Shown: positions 1 to 10,398 of the stretch, piece after piece
Position numbering within the stretch: position 1 is the first letter of the stretch
Layout: each line of letters opens with the position of its first letter
NCBI GenBank assembly: GCA_947588645.1
Contig: CANPYO010000001.1
Location: 1-64,000 of the forward strand
Length of the DNA: 64,000 nucleotides
Direction of reading: 5' to 3'
From: an uncultured Akkermansia sp.
GTDB taxonomy: Bacteria > Verrucomicrobiota > Verrucomicrobiia > Verrucomicrobiales > Akkermansiaceae
Program-made: the position numbers and the translations under genes
Notes under the pieces: generated by a model
The model's database searches: none
Seen by the model: only the letters and a program-made list of their open reading frames with translations
Told to the model about the DNA's origin: nothing

Positions 1-137
1 CTCTAGCATACTTTGAACTTCTTGGCACCCTTTTTTGTGCCAAGAACCTGTTGCATTTAATCTTGCAATCCACATAAAGCGGTTGCCTTGGGGAAAAGGG
101 TTGACAAAGAACGGAGCGAGGAGTAGAGTCAAGCGCC

Positions 138-1385
138 ATGGAAAAGAAGCAATATGTGTTGGGCACATATGGACGCGCGCCGATCCAGATGGAACGCGGC
201 GAAGGTTCATTCCTGTATGACACGACCGGAAAGCGCTACGTAGATTTTTGTGCGGGTATAGCGACCTGCTGTTTGGGGCACAGTCATCCGGTGATGGTGA
301 GAGCGTTGGAGGAACAAGCTCGCAAACTGGTACACTGCTCCAACTTGTATGGCATACCGGGTCAGGAAGAGCTGGCTGAGCTCATTGTGCGCAAAGTGGT
401 TGGTATAGACGGACAGGTGTTTTTTTGCAATTCCGGGGCGGAAGCAAATGACGGCATCATTAAAGTAGCGCGTCGATTCGGTCACCGTCACCCGGCGGCG
501 GATGGATCGCCCCGTTTCGAGGTAATCACCTTCAACAAAAGCTTCCATGGACGCACGCTTGGCTCTATGGCGGCCACGGGGCAGAAAAAAATACAGGTAG
601 AGTTTGACCCGTTGCTGGTGGGTTTTCGCTATGTGGATTTTAATGACATAACAGCGTTGCGCGCAGCTGTGAGTAAGGAAACGTGTGGCATTCTGCTGGA
701 GGCGGTGCAGGGGGAAGGTGGGGTGAACCCCGTTGATGCAGCTTTTCTGCGTGCAGTAGCTGATTTATGCCGCGAAAAGGATTTGCTGCTCATGCTCGAT
801 GAGGTGCAGTGCGGTTTTGCCCGCTGCGGTGAGATGATGGGCTGGCAGGCGGTGTGCCCGGATGTTCAGCCGGATCTCATTTCGTGCGCGAAAGGCATTG
901 GGGGAGGCTTTCCCATGGGCTGCTTCTGGGTGAGCAACCGCGCCATTGATGACCGCGGTACACCTCTCTCCTCTATCATGACCCCGGGGTCGCATGGCTC
1001 CACCTTCGGCGGAACTCCGTTGGCCTGCGCGGTATCCAAGGCGGTGGTGACCGAGATCCTGCGCCTCAACCTTGCTGCACGCGCCAAGAAACTTGGCGAA
1101 CATGTGAAACAGACGGTGGAAGGCTGGCATCTCCCCTGCGTGGAGACGGTGCGCGGCTTGGGGTTGTTGCGTGGAGTGGCTCTCAAGTCAGGCAGCTTCG
1201 CCGTGCCGGAGGGTAAGACTCCTGCGGCGCATGTGAATGAACTCTGTCGTGAAGCCGGTCTGCTTGCCTGCCCGGCCGGTGCGGAGACGTTGCGCCTCAT
1301 CCCTGCACTGAACATTCCTGAAGACGTGCTGGACGAAGGGCTGAATATTCTTCACAGTGTCCTCAGCACGCTGGCGCAAGCGTAA
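138..1385 (+). CDS. argD: Class-III PLP aminotransferase, acetylornithine/ornithine aminotransferase-like
   Basis: 415 aa ORF; motifs FCAGIATCCLGHSHP, FFCNSGAEANDGIIKVAR, GILLEAVQGEGGV, LLMLDEVQCGFARCG, STFGGTPLACAV typical of the ArgD/RocD family. Confidence 0.85.
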   Translation: MEKKQYVLGTYGRAPIQMERGEGSFLYDTTGKRYVDFCAGIATCCLGHSHPVMVRALEEQARKLVHCSNLYGIPGQEELAELIVRKVVGIDGQVFFCNSGAEANDGIIKVARRFGHRHPAADGSPRFEVITFNKSFHGRTLGSMAATGQKKIQVEFDPLLVGFRYVDFNDITALRAAVSKETCGILLEAVQGEGGVNPVDAAFLRAVADLCREKDLLLMLDEVQCGFARCGEMMGWQAVCPDVQPDLISCAKGIGGGFPMGCFWVSNRAIDDRGTPLSSIMTPGSHGSTFGGTPLACAVSKAVVTEILRLNLAARAKKLGEHVKQTVEGWHLPCVETVRGLGLLRGVALKSGSFAVPEGKTPAAHVNELCREAGLLACPAGAETLRLIPALNIPEDVLDEGLNILHSVLSTLAQA

Positions 1386-1586
1386 GAATCCATGGCGTAC
1401 GGGGCTGTCAGCAACCGTTGCGCCTTCCTCACGCCGCTCTCCTCATCCGTTTGTCATCCACGATTTGGCTAAGGTTGTAGACGCAACTCTGCGCATTCGC
1501 TCAAGGGTTGCACGTCTGTGAACTCATCGTAAACCGCATTTCCTTTCCTCCTCAGCTTCTTCCCTCGCCACCGGCGCTCATTTTTC

Positions 1587-1610
1587 AAATCGTAATCGTA
1601 AATCGTAAAT
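1587..1610. repeat. AAATCGT heptamer array
   Basis: CAAATCGTAATCGTAAATCGTAAAT. Confidence 0.8.
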
Positions 1611-1704
1611 GAATGATCGCTTTTTCTTGGGACGGATGTGCCACATGTCCTCATGCGGTTGCATTTGTCTTGCCAAACAGAGTCGTTGGTGATATGGTAC
1701 GGGC

Positions 1705-2337
1705 ATGGTGTCAGGGCTGATGTCGTATAGTGGTGGTGCTCTGGAGTGCAACGGCTATTTGGTGGTGGGCGCTCAAGGGGAGTGTGTGGCGGTGGATGCT
1801 CCCGATGGTTTTGCCGAATGGGCGCTTGCTCGACTTTCGGAGGAAAATCGCATCACTCACCTGCTGCTCACGCACCAGCATTTCGACCACATTCAGGATG
1901 CTGCAGCTCTGCAACGCGCAACCGGGTGTCGTGTGCATGCGGGTGCGGCGTATGACCCCGCGCTTACCCTTGCACAGAATGCGCAGGCCTGGGGCATACC
2001 CGAGCCGGAACCTTTCACTGTGGACGAGGTAATGCCCATGCGGGATGCTACACTGACGCTTGCCGGCATGCAATGGCGGGCGCTGCGTGTGCCGGGGCAC
2101 GCTCCGGACGGTTTGGCGTGGCACATTGTTGAACGAGGCGTGGTATTCACAGGAGATGCCCTATTTGCCGGTTCTGTGGGGCGCACCGATTTTCCGGGAG
2201 GCAGTGCAAGAACACTTCAGGAAAGCATAAAACACAAAATTCTGACGCTTGACCCGCACACCACGGTGCACCCAGGGCACGGTCCCGGCACCAGTGTGGG
2301 TGAGGAGCTGCTCAACAACCCTTTCGTTCACCTGTGA
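1705..2337 (+). CDS. MBL-fold metallo-hydrolase (glyoxalase II-like)
   Basis: 210 aa; THQHFDHIQD metal-binding motif, later GDALFAGSVGRTDFPGGS and HPGHGPGTS. Confidence 0.85.
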   Translation: MVSGLMSYSGGALECNGYLVVGAQGECVAVDAPDGFAEWALARLSEENRITHLLLTHQHFDHIQDAAALQRATGCRVHAGAAYDPALTLAQNAQAWGIPEPEPFTVDEVMPMRDATLTLAGMQWRALRVPGHAPDGLAWHIVERGVVFTGDALFAGSVGRTDFPGGSARTLQESIKHKILTLDPHTTVHPGHGPGTSVGEELLNNPFVHL

Positions 2338-2359
2338 AATCTCATCGACATACACGATC

Positions 2360-3556
2360 ATGACATTCGAAGAATTAGGACTCTCCGCTCCTGTGCTGCA
2401 GGCTGTGAAGGACTGCGGTTACACTGCCCCAACTCCTATCCAGGAGCAGGCTATTCCCCATGTGCTCGCCGGACGGGATGTCATCGGCGCTTCCCAAACC
2501 GGTACGGGCAAAACGGCCGCCTTTGCCCTGCCTATCCTCACTCGTTTGCAGCACACCGGCCGTCCTCAAGCTCTCGTGTTGGAACCCACGCGCGAGCTGG
2601 CCGATCAACTTGCTGAAGCTTTTCGTACCTACGCCGCGCACACCGACATCACCATTGGGCTGCTCTACGGTGGTGTGGGCTATGGTCAACAGGCAGCTGC
2701 TCTCAAAAAAGGAGTCGATGTGGTAGTGGCTACTCCGGGGCGCCTTGTGGACCACTTCTACCGCGGCAATATGAAGTTTAAGGAGGTGAAAACGCTTGTC
2801 CTCGACGAGGTGGATCGCATGACAGATATGGGCTTCTTGCCCATCGTGCGTAAAATTGTGAACCTGTGTCCCTGGGAAGGTCGGCAGACGCTTTTTTTCT
2901 CTGCCACGATGCCACAGGTTTTACAAGGCTTTGCCAAATGGTGCCTCACCGACCCGTATGAAGTGGCGATTGCCCGGCGCGAAGTTGCTTCCACTATTTC
3001 TCACGCATTCTACCCGGTGGGACTGGATCAACGCGATGAGCTGCTGCTTGCCCTCGTGAAGCAGACTAACTTCAGTAATATGATGATCTTCACCCGCACG
3101 CGCAAGGAAGCGGACATGGTGGCTTCCTTGCTCTCCCAAGCGGGTTGGGGGCATATGGTGACCGCTATGCACTCCGACATTCCTCAGAAGGAACGCATGG
3201 CTGCTCTGCGCGGGTTCAAGGAGGATCAATACCGCATCCTCGTGGCCACAGATGTGGCTGCCCGCGGCATCGATATCAACGGCGTGTCCCACGTCATCAA
3301 CTACCGCGTGCCGGAAAACCCGGAAGATTACGTGCACCGTATCGGTCGTACGGGGCGCGCCGAGGCTCAGGGAGATGCGTTTACCCTTCTCACGGCAGAT
3401 GAGGTTGACTTTGCCAAGTCGATTGAAATATTTCTCAAGCAAAAAGTGGAACGCCGCAGACTGGAGGGCTTCCCTTACGCCTACACGGCTCTGCTGGATG
3501 AAGACGCCCCCCCGTTGCGTAAACCGCGTCCTGCTGCCGGCGGACGCCGCCGCTGA
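2360..3556 (+). CDS. DEAD-box ATP-dependent RNA helicase
   Basis: Motifs ASQTGTGKTAA, PTRELA, TPGRL, VLDEVDRM (DEVD variant of DEAD), SAT, HRIGRTGR. The ORF track opens at 2249, but MTFEELGLSAPVLQAV at 2360 is the plausible start. Confidence 0.88.
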   Translation: MTFEELGLSAPVLQAVKDCGYTAPTPIQEQAIPHVLAGRDVIGASQTGTGKTAAFALPILTRLQHTGRPQALVLEPTRELADQLAEAFRTYAAHTDITIGLLYGGVGYGQQAAALKKGVDVVVATPGRLVDHFYRGNMKFKEVKTLVLDEVDRMTDMGFLPIVRKIVNLCPWEGRQTLFFSATMPQVLQGFAKWCLTDPYEVAIARREVASTISHAFYPVGLDQRDELLLALVKQTNFSNMMIFTRTRKEADMVASLLSQAGWGHMVTAMHSDIPQKERMAALRGFKEDQYRILVATDVAARGIDINGVSHVINYRVPENPEDYVHRIGRTGRAEAQGDAFTLLTADEVDFAKSIEIFLKQKVERRRLEGFPYAYTALLDEDAPPLRKPRPAAGGRRR

Positions 3557-3571
3557 AGTACATGGTCAACC

Positions 3572-4078
3572 ATGCGAGTGCTCTCCATAGATCCCGCCAT
3601 CCGCAATACGGGCTATGCTGTGATTGAAGGGGATCACCGTTCCGCGCGCGCCTTGGAATACGGTACACTGTCGCTTAAGACGAGTTTGCTCCAGAGCTCC
3701 TGCTTGTTGGAGATACACCGGCACGTGCTTTCGCTCATTGATAAATGGCATCCGGATGAACTTGCGATCGAGGGCGTTATCTACGTGCAGTCACACCGCA
3801 CGGCTATTGCCATGGGCTCTGCGCGCGCTGCTACACTCATTGCCGCTGCTGATCGCAACGTGCCCGTCATGGAGTATCCGCCCAGCTGCGCCAAATTGGC
3901 TGTTGTGGGACGAGGAAGCGCCCAGAAGGAGCAAGTTGCCTTTATGGTTCGTGCCTTGCTTGGTCTGAGTGAAACTCCGGCTCCGGATGCAGCGGATGCC
4001 CTCGCCATCGGTTTTGCCCATTTAGCCGCTGCCGATCCACTGCGCGCGCACCTCTTCGCCAAAAGGCGCTATATTTGA
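3572..4078 (+). CDS. ruvC: Crossover junction endodeoxyribonuclease RuvC
   Basis: 168 aa; MRVLSIDPAIRNTGYAVIE, LAIEGVIY, DAADALAIGFAHL catalytic acidic residues in RuvC arrangement. Confidence 0.85.
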   Translation: MRVLSIDPAIRNTGYAVIEGDHRSARALEYGTLSLKTSLLQSSCLLEIHRHVLSLIDKWHPDELAIEGVIYVQSHRTAIAMGSARAATLIAAADRNVPVMEYPPSCAKLAVVGRGSAQKEQVAFMVRALLGLSETPAPDAADALAIGFAHLAAADPLRAHLFAKRRYI

Positions 4079-4083
4079 GCTTG

Positions 4084-4110
4084 GGCAACCGCATTAGAAA
4101 ATGCGATTGC
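4084..4110 (+). repeat. Degenerate solo hairpin end of the CAGGGCAAACGCATT repeat
   Basis: GGCAACCGCATTAGAAAATGCGATTGC. Confidence 0.65.
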
Positions 4111-4172
4111 TATTCACAAACCACGAATAGGCGAAGCCTCTTCTCCCCGCGCCTCCGGCGCGCTCACTTTTC

Positions 4173-4211
4173 AAATCGTAAATCGTAAATCGTAAATCGT
4201 AAATCGTAAAT
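4173..4211. repeat. AAATCGT heptamer array (five units)
   Basis: AAATCGTAAATCGTAAATCGTAAATCGTAAATCGTAAAT. Confidence 0.9.
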
Positions 4212-4301
4212 GGGCAGGCTCTGTCTGCCATCGGGCGCCTATGGCTGTGTGGTGGAATCGCTTTTTTTCATGGGACGAATGTGAAAAATCTCAGGCTGGG
4301 T

Positions 4302-4341
4302 TCTTTTTTGCTTGCAAAACGCCCCCTAAAAGAGATAGTAT
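4302..4341 (+). promoter_or_regulatory. Promoter region of the 1.5-k aa autotransporter
   Basis: TTGCAA-18-TAGTAT containing CGCCCCCTAAAA; shared with the upstream region of the 23501 gene. Confidence 0.45.
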
Positions 4342-4410
4342 GGGATACCCGATTGGCACGGGATGCAACGATGCGCCAACCAGGCGCTACTCATACTACA
4401 CGCTACAGCA

Positions 4411-7400
4411 ATGAAACTGCATATTCCTACCCCACTTCGCAAAGCTTTACTCACCTGTATGGCTGCTGCCATGGCTCCATCTTTTGCCGGATTTGCTGCT
4501 TCCGGCTCGTTCATTGCGGGGGCGGCCGTTGTCATCTCTCTGTGTGCGCAGCAAGCCGAAGCAGCCGCCAAACTCACTTCGCACCGTACCACGAAGATGG
4601 AAGGCGAGGAAGAGGTCATCTATTCCGGGTACATCTTCACAATGACGGAAGCGGCAGAGGGCAACTTTACCGCCTCTCGTTACACATGGTACAATGCTCA
4701 AACCTTCCCTCCCGAAGATGATGCCGTGGCTTTTGAAGCGCTTGGTTCCGACAATGTCGATCTTGGAACCGGCAGGCTCGATAACAGTAATTGGACGGCG
4801 CTGTGGACATCGTTCCGAAATAATAACGCTGATAACAGCGAATACGGGCAGACGATGCGGTTTGCTGAATCGTTCACTGTTGGGCTGAGCTGGGATAACA
4901 TGTGGATGGGTGGTTTCATTGTTGAAAGAGGCGCTACCGTCAACTTGACTCCTGACACTGACAATAATAATACCACCCGCAACTTCCACCTCGCGGCCGG
5001 CGGTGGGCGTGGAAGTAACATTACAGTGCTTGGGACTCTGAATTTTACTGCCTCGGCAGGCAATTCAAGCACTCGCGTGCTGCATTTTGTCAGTAGCGGC
5101 GCGGTTAGCGTGATTCGCGTGGCACAGGGTTCTTCTTTCACCTTGGATGGATACAGTTTGCAAGTCGATGCCGCGTCAGTCGAAATTAAGAAAGTTGATA
5201 CGGGGTCGGAAAACAGTATTGCGGGTAGGGTCAACACCGGTGTGATCACCATTGCTTCAGGAGGTACCCTGACCGTGCGTGATGGCGCCAGACTTACGGT
5301 AGCTAACAGCGTGAGTGGCGATGGCAAGCTGGTATTGAATAACGGCACGCTGAATATGGGGAATTTCAAAGATGACGTAACTTCCCCTGTTCTTGTCGAT
5401 ATATTGAATCTTAGTGCGCAAGGTAGTGACAACTTCATTCTTGGCGAAACCTATACAATCCATAGCTTGGAGATTGGAAATGATGCAACCCTCGCTATCA
5501 ATTCCGGTGTTGGAACCGTAGAAGCGCTGAAGGACTCTGGCAAGGGAGTTTCCGGCGAGGTAGAGGTGAGCGGTTCTAATACTCAATTGACCATCCGGAA
5601 GGGCGGCGGATCATCTTTCAGTGGCACGGTGTCTGTGAGCAATGGCGCCGTCCTCCACATGGAAGAAACCTTGGAAGATGCCACACTTGGCAGGAGTGCC
5701 ACGCTCGTGGTCTCCGATGGTGGTCACTTGGAGCTGGGGGGCAACGGCGACATTCAGAACAAAGTCATAGTGAAGGGGGGATTTATTGATCAACCCCGTC
5801 GTTTGCAGGGAGACGTGATTTTGGGCATGGAAAGCGGCTCGATTGATCTGGACCAAATGGATGCGAAAAACCTCCATTTTGATCACAACGCCGGGAGTGT
5901 CACCGGTCTGAGGGGGGGATCCACGATCACCTTCGGCAGCTACGAGGATGAGAACGGGGAGACTCAAAAAGACAGCATTAAGCTGGGAGCCGCCAATGTG
6001 ACCAGAGAGGGAGAGAACGGTACCTATTTTTTACAGTTCAGAGGCAACGGATCCATAGATTTTGAGGAGGATGGCGAGCTTTACATTGACGTCGATACGG
6101 AGGTTGCCAAAGACATGGATGGGAAATACGTGCTCTGGATCAGTAATGGCACCATCAGTGCCGAGACTATGCAGAGGCTGCTCGACGAGAAAAAAATTGT
6201 ATTTGATGGACTATTAGAGGGCATGGTATGCCGACTGGAACAGGAGGAGGGTGATAGTAGCTTCCGTCTCGTACTCGATGGCAACATAGAAGGGATATGG
6301 TTTGCCAGCGAAAGGGGAGATATTGAGAGTTCCGGGTGGGATGATGGCCTTTACGGCGGCGGGTCGTGGAGTGGGGTATGCGTCGACAGGAATATGGAGG
6401 TGAAGCTGAATCTGGATGAAGAAGTCGGGGAGAGAAGTGTCGTGCTGCCGCAGTTAAAAGGGAATTCCGGCATGACCCTCTCTCTGAAGAACGACGGTTC
6501 CGACCTTCTCACCGTTAAATTGGACAATGGGAAGACGGACAGCAATATGGAAGGGAACATCCAAGTGGGGGACAGAGTCCGGGTAGAGAAAACTGGCGCG
6601 GAACGGCTCACCGTTACGGGCAACATGACGTCGAAGGGGACGGTTGTTGTGGAAGAGGGAACGCTCCGTTTAGAAGGCAAAAAAAACTCTATCGGCGTGC
6701 TGGATGTGAAAGAGGGCGCCGCACTCAACGTTTCAGGCACACTCACGCTGACTGACGACAGCGACCTGACCGGGGGAACCCTTGAGGGCATCGGAACGCT
6801 CGCTTTGGAGAAGAGTCTGGATCTCAGCAATGCTGTTTTAGGGCGCGTACTGACCATCGATTTTAGCAATCAAAATGCCAAGCTTACCATCGGTGACCGC
6901 GAGGCGCAAGTGGGCGGTCTGTCCGGCGACGGTTCCCTTTCGCTGAACGGTGACAATAGCAATCTCACCATCTCAGGCGAAAATAAATCCGGCAGCTTCA
7001 GTTTTGGAGGCAAGTTGGAGGTGAAGGAAGGGGGCGCCGGAACCATCTCTGTCATCCAGGGTGCTGACCAGGAGTTCACCGGCGCCGGCCATGAGAACAT
7101 CAACCTTCATATTGGCGAGCAGGTTGCCCCGGAGAATCCGGAGGATCCGGGGGCATCCGGTGACGGTTCTCCTCTTACAAGAGCCGGCGAAACCGGAGCC
7201 GTTCTCCGCTTGTCCGGAAAGTCTACGTACGGCGAGGTGATGGTCAGGAATACCGGTAAACTGGTGGTAGGACCAAACAGCGTCGTCACCGCTTCCAGCC
7301 TCGTGCTTGAAAAAGATTCCTGCTTGGAGCTGGTTATCGACAGTAACACGCTCGACGGCGGCGATATGAACAATCTCGACGCTCCTGTGAAGGTGGAAAA

Positions 7401-8883
7401 TAAGCATGAGGATTCCGGTTCCCTCCGCGTGGAAAAGGGTTCGAAACTCAAGATCAGCTTCAGGGATGACGGAGATGGCGGATCTATCCTTCAGCCTGGC
7501 GAGGATCTGTATGTTCGTCTTCTTGATTATGAAAACCTCGAGAGCGACGAGGGAGAAAACTATACGACAGGAGATACCTTCGAGGACAAAGATCTCAAAC
7601 TGGACGATCTCTTTGACTTCTACTACACCGACGTGCATGTCGAGTTCCGGAATAACGGCGGATCGAATGATGGAGGAGTTTACCTGACGGGCACGTCGAT
7701 TCAGGGGAATCCTTTCGAAAGAACAGCCAATACGGTCAATTCGAAGGTCGGTGCAACCATGCTCTGGGACGCTCGTGACGCTCTGCTGCAAACCGATTCG
7801 CCGGATGCTACCCTCAAAAGTGTCCTGAACGCCGTCAAGGAGCAGAGCAAAGATGCCCCAAGTGAGGCGAACCGGATCATGTCCGCCGTAGCCGGAAGCA
7901 CCGTGACAGCCCTGGGATCAGCTCAGCGCGATAGCATGCGCCGCCAGCTTTCCCGCATTCGCCAGCACTCCAACACGCTTGGTCTCACCCCGGGCTATCA
8001 GTACAATGATATGCCCTACTACCACACATGGTTGGAAGGCACCAGCTCGTACTCTCGACTGAGGCAAGATGGCGATTCCGCGGGCTACAAACACCAGTCT
8101 TGGGGCGGAAGCTTTGGTATCGACGCCGATGTGACTGAGCGTACCTCTCTGGGCATGTCAGTCACTGCCTTGTACGGCGACTTGGATGCCGATGCCAGCG
8201 ATACGGCAACCGGGCACTTGGACAGCTACTACCTCTCCGGCATCATGCGCACACAAATTGGCCGCTGGGGTCACACTTTCATCCTGTCCGGCGGCATTGA
8301 CCGCGCTAAGCTGGATCGTACCGTTGAGTACGATCGTACCGGTGAGTACGGCTCCGGCTCCTATGCAGCCAAGGGCTCCACCCATGGCTGGGCTCTGGGC
8401 GCCGTCTATGAGATGACCTACGATCTTCCCGTGGGTGAAGAGCACAATTACCTCTTCCAACCCCTCGTGAACTTGAGCTACGTGCGCTCCTTTATGAAGG
8501 GGTACAACGAAAACGGTCCCTCTGTTTTGAATCTGAACGTGGATGATCAGGTCTGGGATACATTTACGATAGGTATTGGCGCCCGCTGGATTGGCACTTT
8601 GGAAGAAACGACGCTGGAGCGCCGCATCCAGGTGGAATTTTCTGCCATGGTGTTACAGGATCTGGCTGATAGTCGCGGCAGCGCTGATGTCTCTCTGCAG
8701 GCTACCCCCGGTGCCATCCATACCGTCTACGGCGCTGAATATGGTCGCACCGCCGTACAGGTGGGCGCAGCCTTTCGCGTTCCCATATCCGAGCAGACTC
8801 TCATCTACCTCAATACTGATGCCGAGTTCCGGCAGGGTAACACAGCTTGGCAAGCCAGCCTCGGCATGCGCTACGACTTCTGA
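4411..8883 (+). CDS. Autotransporter with beta-helix-type passenger and C-terminal beta-barrel
   Basis: Start MKLHIPTPLRKALLTCMAAAM (signal-like) at 4411; Gly/Thr/Ser-rich repeats; C-terminal barrel from about nt 8020 ending in aromatic MRYDF. The ORF track opens at 4363. Confidence 0.85.
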   Translation: MKLHIPTPLRKALLTCMAAAMAPSFAGFAASGSFIAGAAVVISLCAQQAEAAAKLTSHRTTKMEGEEEVIYSGYIFTMTEAAEGNFTASRYTWYNAQTFPPEDDAVAFEALGSDNVDLGTGRLDNSNWTALWTSFRNNNADNSEYGQTMRFAESFTVGLSWDNMWMGGFIVERGATVNLTPDTDNNNTTRNFHLAAGGGRGSNITVLGTLNFTASAGNSSTRVLHFVSSGAVSVIRVAQGSSFTLDGYSLQVDAASVEIKKVDTGSENSIAGRVNTGVITIASGGTLTVRDGARLTVANSVSGDGKLVLNNGTLNMGNFKDDVTSPVLVDILNLSAQGSDNFILGETYTIHSLEIGNDATLAINSGVGTVEALKDSGKGVSGEVEVSGSNTQLTIRKGGGSSFSGTVSVSNGAVLHMEETLEDATLGRSATLVVSDGGHLELGGNGDIQNKVIVKGGFIDQPRRLQGDVILGMESGSIDLDQMDAKNLHFDHNAGSVTGLRGGSTITFGSYEDENGETQKDSIKLGAANVTREGENGTYFLQFRGNGSIDFEEDGELYIDVDTEVAKDMDGKYVLWISNGTISAETMQRLLDEKKIVFDGLLEGMVCRLEQEEGDSSFRLVLDGNIEGIWFASERGDIESSGWDDGLYGGGSWSGVCVDRNMEVKLNLDEEVGERSVVLPQLKGNSGMTLSLKNDGSDLLTVKLDNGKTDSNMEGNIQVGDRVRVEKTGAERLTVTGNMTSKGTVVVEEGTLRLEGKKNSIGVLDVKEGAALNVSGTLTLTDDSDLTGGTLEGIGTLALEKSLDLSNAVLGRVLTIDFSNQNAKLTIGDREAQVGGLSGDGSLSLNGDNSNLTISGENKSGSFSFGGKLEVKEGGAGTISVIQGADQEFTGAGHENINLHIGEQVAPENPEDPGASGDGSPLTRAGETGAVLRLSGKSTYGEVMVRNTGKLVVGPNSVVTASSLVLEKDSCLELVIDSNTLDGGDMNNLDAPVKVENKHEDSGSLRVEKGSKLKISFRDDGDGGSILQPGEDLYVRLLDYENLESDEGENYTTGDTFEDKDLKLDDLFDFYYTDVHVEFRNNGGSNDGGVYLTGTSIQGNPFERTANTVNSKVGATMLWDARDALLQTDSPDATLKSVLNAVKEQSKDAPSEANRIMSAVAGSTVTALGSAQRDSMRRQLSRIRQHSNTLGLTPGYQYNDMPYYHTWLEGTSSYSRLRQDGDSAGYKHQSWGGSFGIDADVTERTSLGMSVTALYGDLDADASDTATGHLDSYYLSGIMRTQIGRWGHTFILSGGIDRAKLDRTVEYDRTGEYGSGSYAAKGSTHGWALGAVYEMTYDLPVGEEHNYLFQPLVNLSYVRSFMKGYNENGPSVLNLNVDDQVWDTFTIGIGARWIGTLEETTLERRIQVEFSAMVLQDLADSRGSADVSLQATPGAIHTVYGAEYGRTAVQVGAAFRVPISEQTLIYLNTDAEFRQGNTAWQASLGMRYDF

Positions 8884-9054
8884 TTCTCCGCCATCCCCCG
8901 GCTATTTACGATTCACGGTTTGGAAAATTCCCGCGTTTGCGCGGGTTGGCGAAGTTTGCCGTCTCGCTGGCTTACTTCCTTCATCCGTAGGTAACGCATG
9001 GGAAATGGGTTGAATGAGATCGGAGAAAATTTTATTGGGACACGTGTGGATCAG

Positions 9055-9082
9055 GGCAAATGCATTAGAAAATGCGTTTGCC
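9055..9082 (+). repeat. Solo hairpin end of the CAGGGCAAACGCATT repeat
   Basis: GGCAAATGCATTAGAAAATGCGTTTGCC. Confidence 0.7.
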
Positions 9083-9213
9083 GTGACGTCCGGATTGAAT
9101 TCGTGTCAGCTTTCATTTTTGCCTTGCGTTTTTCGTGAATAAGTTATAGATTGTGGTGTCACTTAACCACGAGTCGGCGAAGAGGCGACTCTACAAATCA
9201 AGACAACTAAAAA

Positions 9214-9624
9214 ATGGGTCAACAGCATCGCAAAGTTACGAAGCGCCGCCGTCGCAGCGCCTACATTAAGCGCCAGAAAGAAATGCGCAAAAACAGCCTC
9301 GCAACTGCTCCACTTGCCAAGAAAATCCTGCCCGCTACCATGGTAGCTGACAAGGCTGAGGTGGTGACAGCTACTATTGTGAGCGAACCACCGGCTAAAA
9401 AGGCTCCGGCCAAGAAAACGGCAGAATCGAAGGCAACGGACGAAAAGCCCAAGAAGGCTCCGGCTAAGAAAACTGCGGCTTCCAAAGCAAGCGGTGACAC
9501 TGCCAAGAAAACGAGCGCCAAGAAGAAGGCATCTACCGATGCTCCTGCCGAGGAAAAGCCCAAGAAGGCTCCTGCTAAAAAAGCCCCGGCTAAGAAGGCA
9601 GCTGCCGAGAAAGCTGACGAATAA
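9214..9624 (+). CDS. Basic Lys/Ala-rich histone H1-like / nucleoid-associated protein
   Basis: Basic N-terminus MGQQHRKVTKRRRRSAYIKRQKEMRK followed by KKAPAKK repeats. Confidence 0.65.
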   Translation: MGQQHRKVTKRRRRSAYIKRQKEMRKNSLATAPLAKKILPATMVADKAEVVTATIVSEPPAKKAPAKKTAESKATDEKPKKAPAKKTAASKASGDTAKKTSAKKKASTDAPAEEKPKKAPAKKAPAKKAAAEKADE

Positions 9625-9645
9625 GCCCGGCACCCCGATTTTCAC

Positions 9646-9677
9646 GGCGCGTCCGCTCCCACGGGCGCGCCTTCTTT
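9646..9677 (+). terminator. Rho-independent terminator after the H1-like gene
   Basis: GGCGCG...CGCGCC stem followed by TTCTTTG, 20 nt after the stop codon. Confidence 0.5.
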
Positions 9678-9681
9678 GCGC

Positions 9682-10398
9682 GTGAACATAAGGAGTATCC
9701 ATGCGGCATGTGCCCTGTATGCGGGGACGTGGGTGTGCTTGACGAATTGCGCACAACAACAACTCGCTCCCACATACAATGAGGGGGGTGTTGCCACCTT
9801 GCCGGCCGAATTTTGCTACGCAGATGACGTGGTTCCCCTGTTGCGCACTGACCTGAAATACGCGGGGAAAGACAATTTTGTAGGACGCCCTATCGCCGGT
9901 TATGTGGGGAAACGACCCATTCTGCGCCGCGATGCGGCAATAGCTCTTCAGAAGGCAGCGGCTGAGCTGCACCCGCTCGGCTACGGTCTCATCATTTGGG
10001 ATGCCTATCGCCCGGCTCGAGCCATGCGTGACTTTCGTGCATGGTCCCGCACACCGGATGATTCTACCCGCGCTACCTTCTACCCCCGCACGACCAAGAA
10101 GGGCATCTACGCCTCTCATTACATCGGCGACGTCTCAGAACACTCCTGGGGCATCGCTGTTGATATTTCTCTCTACCGACTGGAAAATGGGGAGCTCGTG
10201 GACATGGGCGGGCGGCACGATCTGCTCGACCCTTCCTCCGCCACCGATTCAACGGAAGTCTCCCCGGTCCAACGCTCCAATCGCCGCCTGTTGCGCGATG
10301 CCATGCAACACGCCGGTTTTGAAAATTACCCCAAAGAATGGTGGCACTACCGCTTGGGCAACTCCCGCCCTTGGCTCAGTTACGATTTCTGCACGTAA
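9682..10398 (+). CDS. D-Ala-D-Ala dipeptidase (VanX/DdpX-like, peptidase M15D), putative lipoprotein
   Basis: IIWDAYRPARAMRDF, SHYIGDVSEHSWGIAVDISL, EWWHY motifs; lipobox-like LTNC; start uncertain (track uses TTG 9676; GTG at 9682). Confidence 0.8.
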   Translation: MNIRSIHAACALYAGTWVCLTNCAQQQLAPTYNEGGVATLPAEFCYADDVVPLLRTDLKYAGKDNFVGRPIAGYVGKRPILRRDAAIALQKAAAELHPLGYGLIIWDAYRPARAMRDFRAWSRTPDDSTRATFYPRTTKKGIYASHYIGDVSEHSWGIAVDISLYRLENGELVDMGGRHDLLDPSSATDSTEVSPVQRSNRRLLRDAMQHAGFENYPKEWWHYRLGNSRPWLSYDFCT

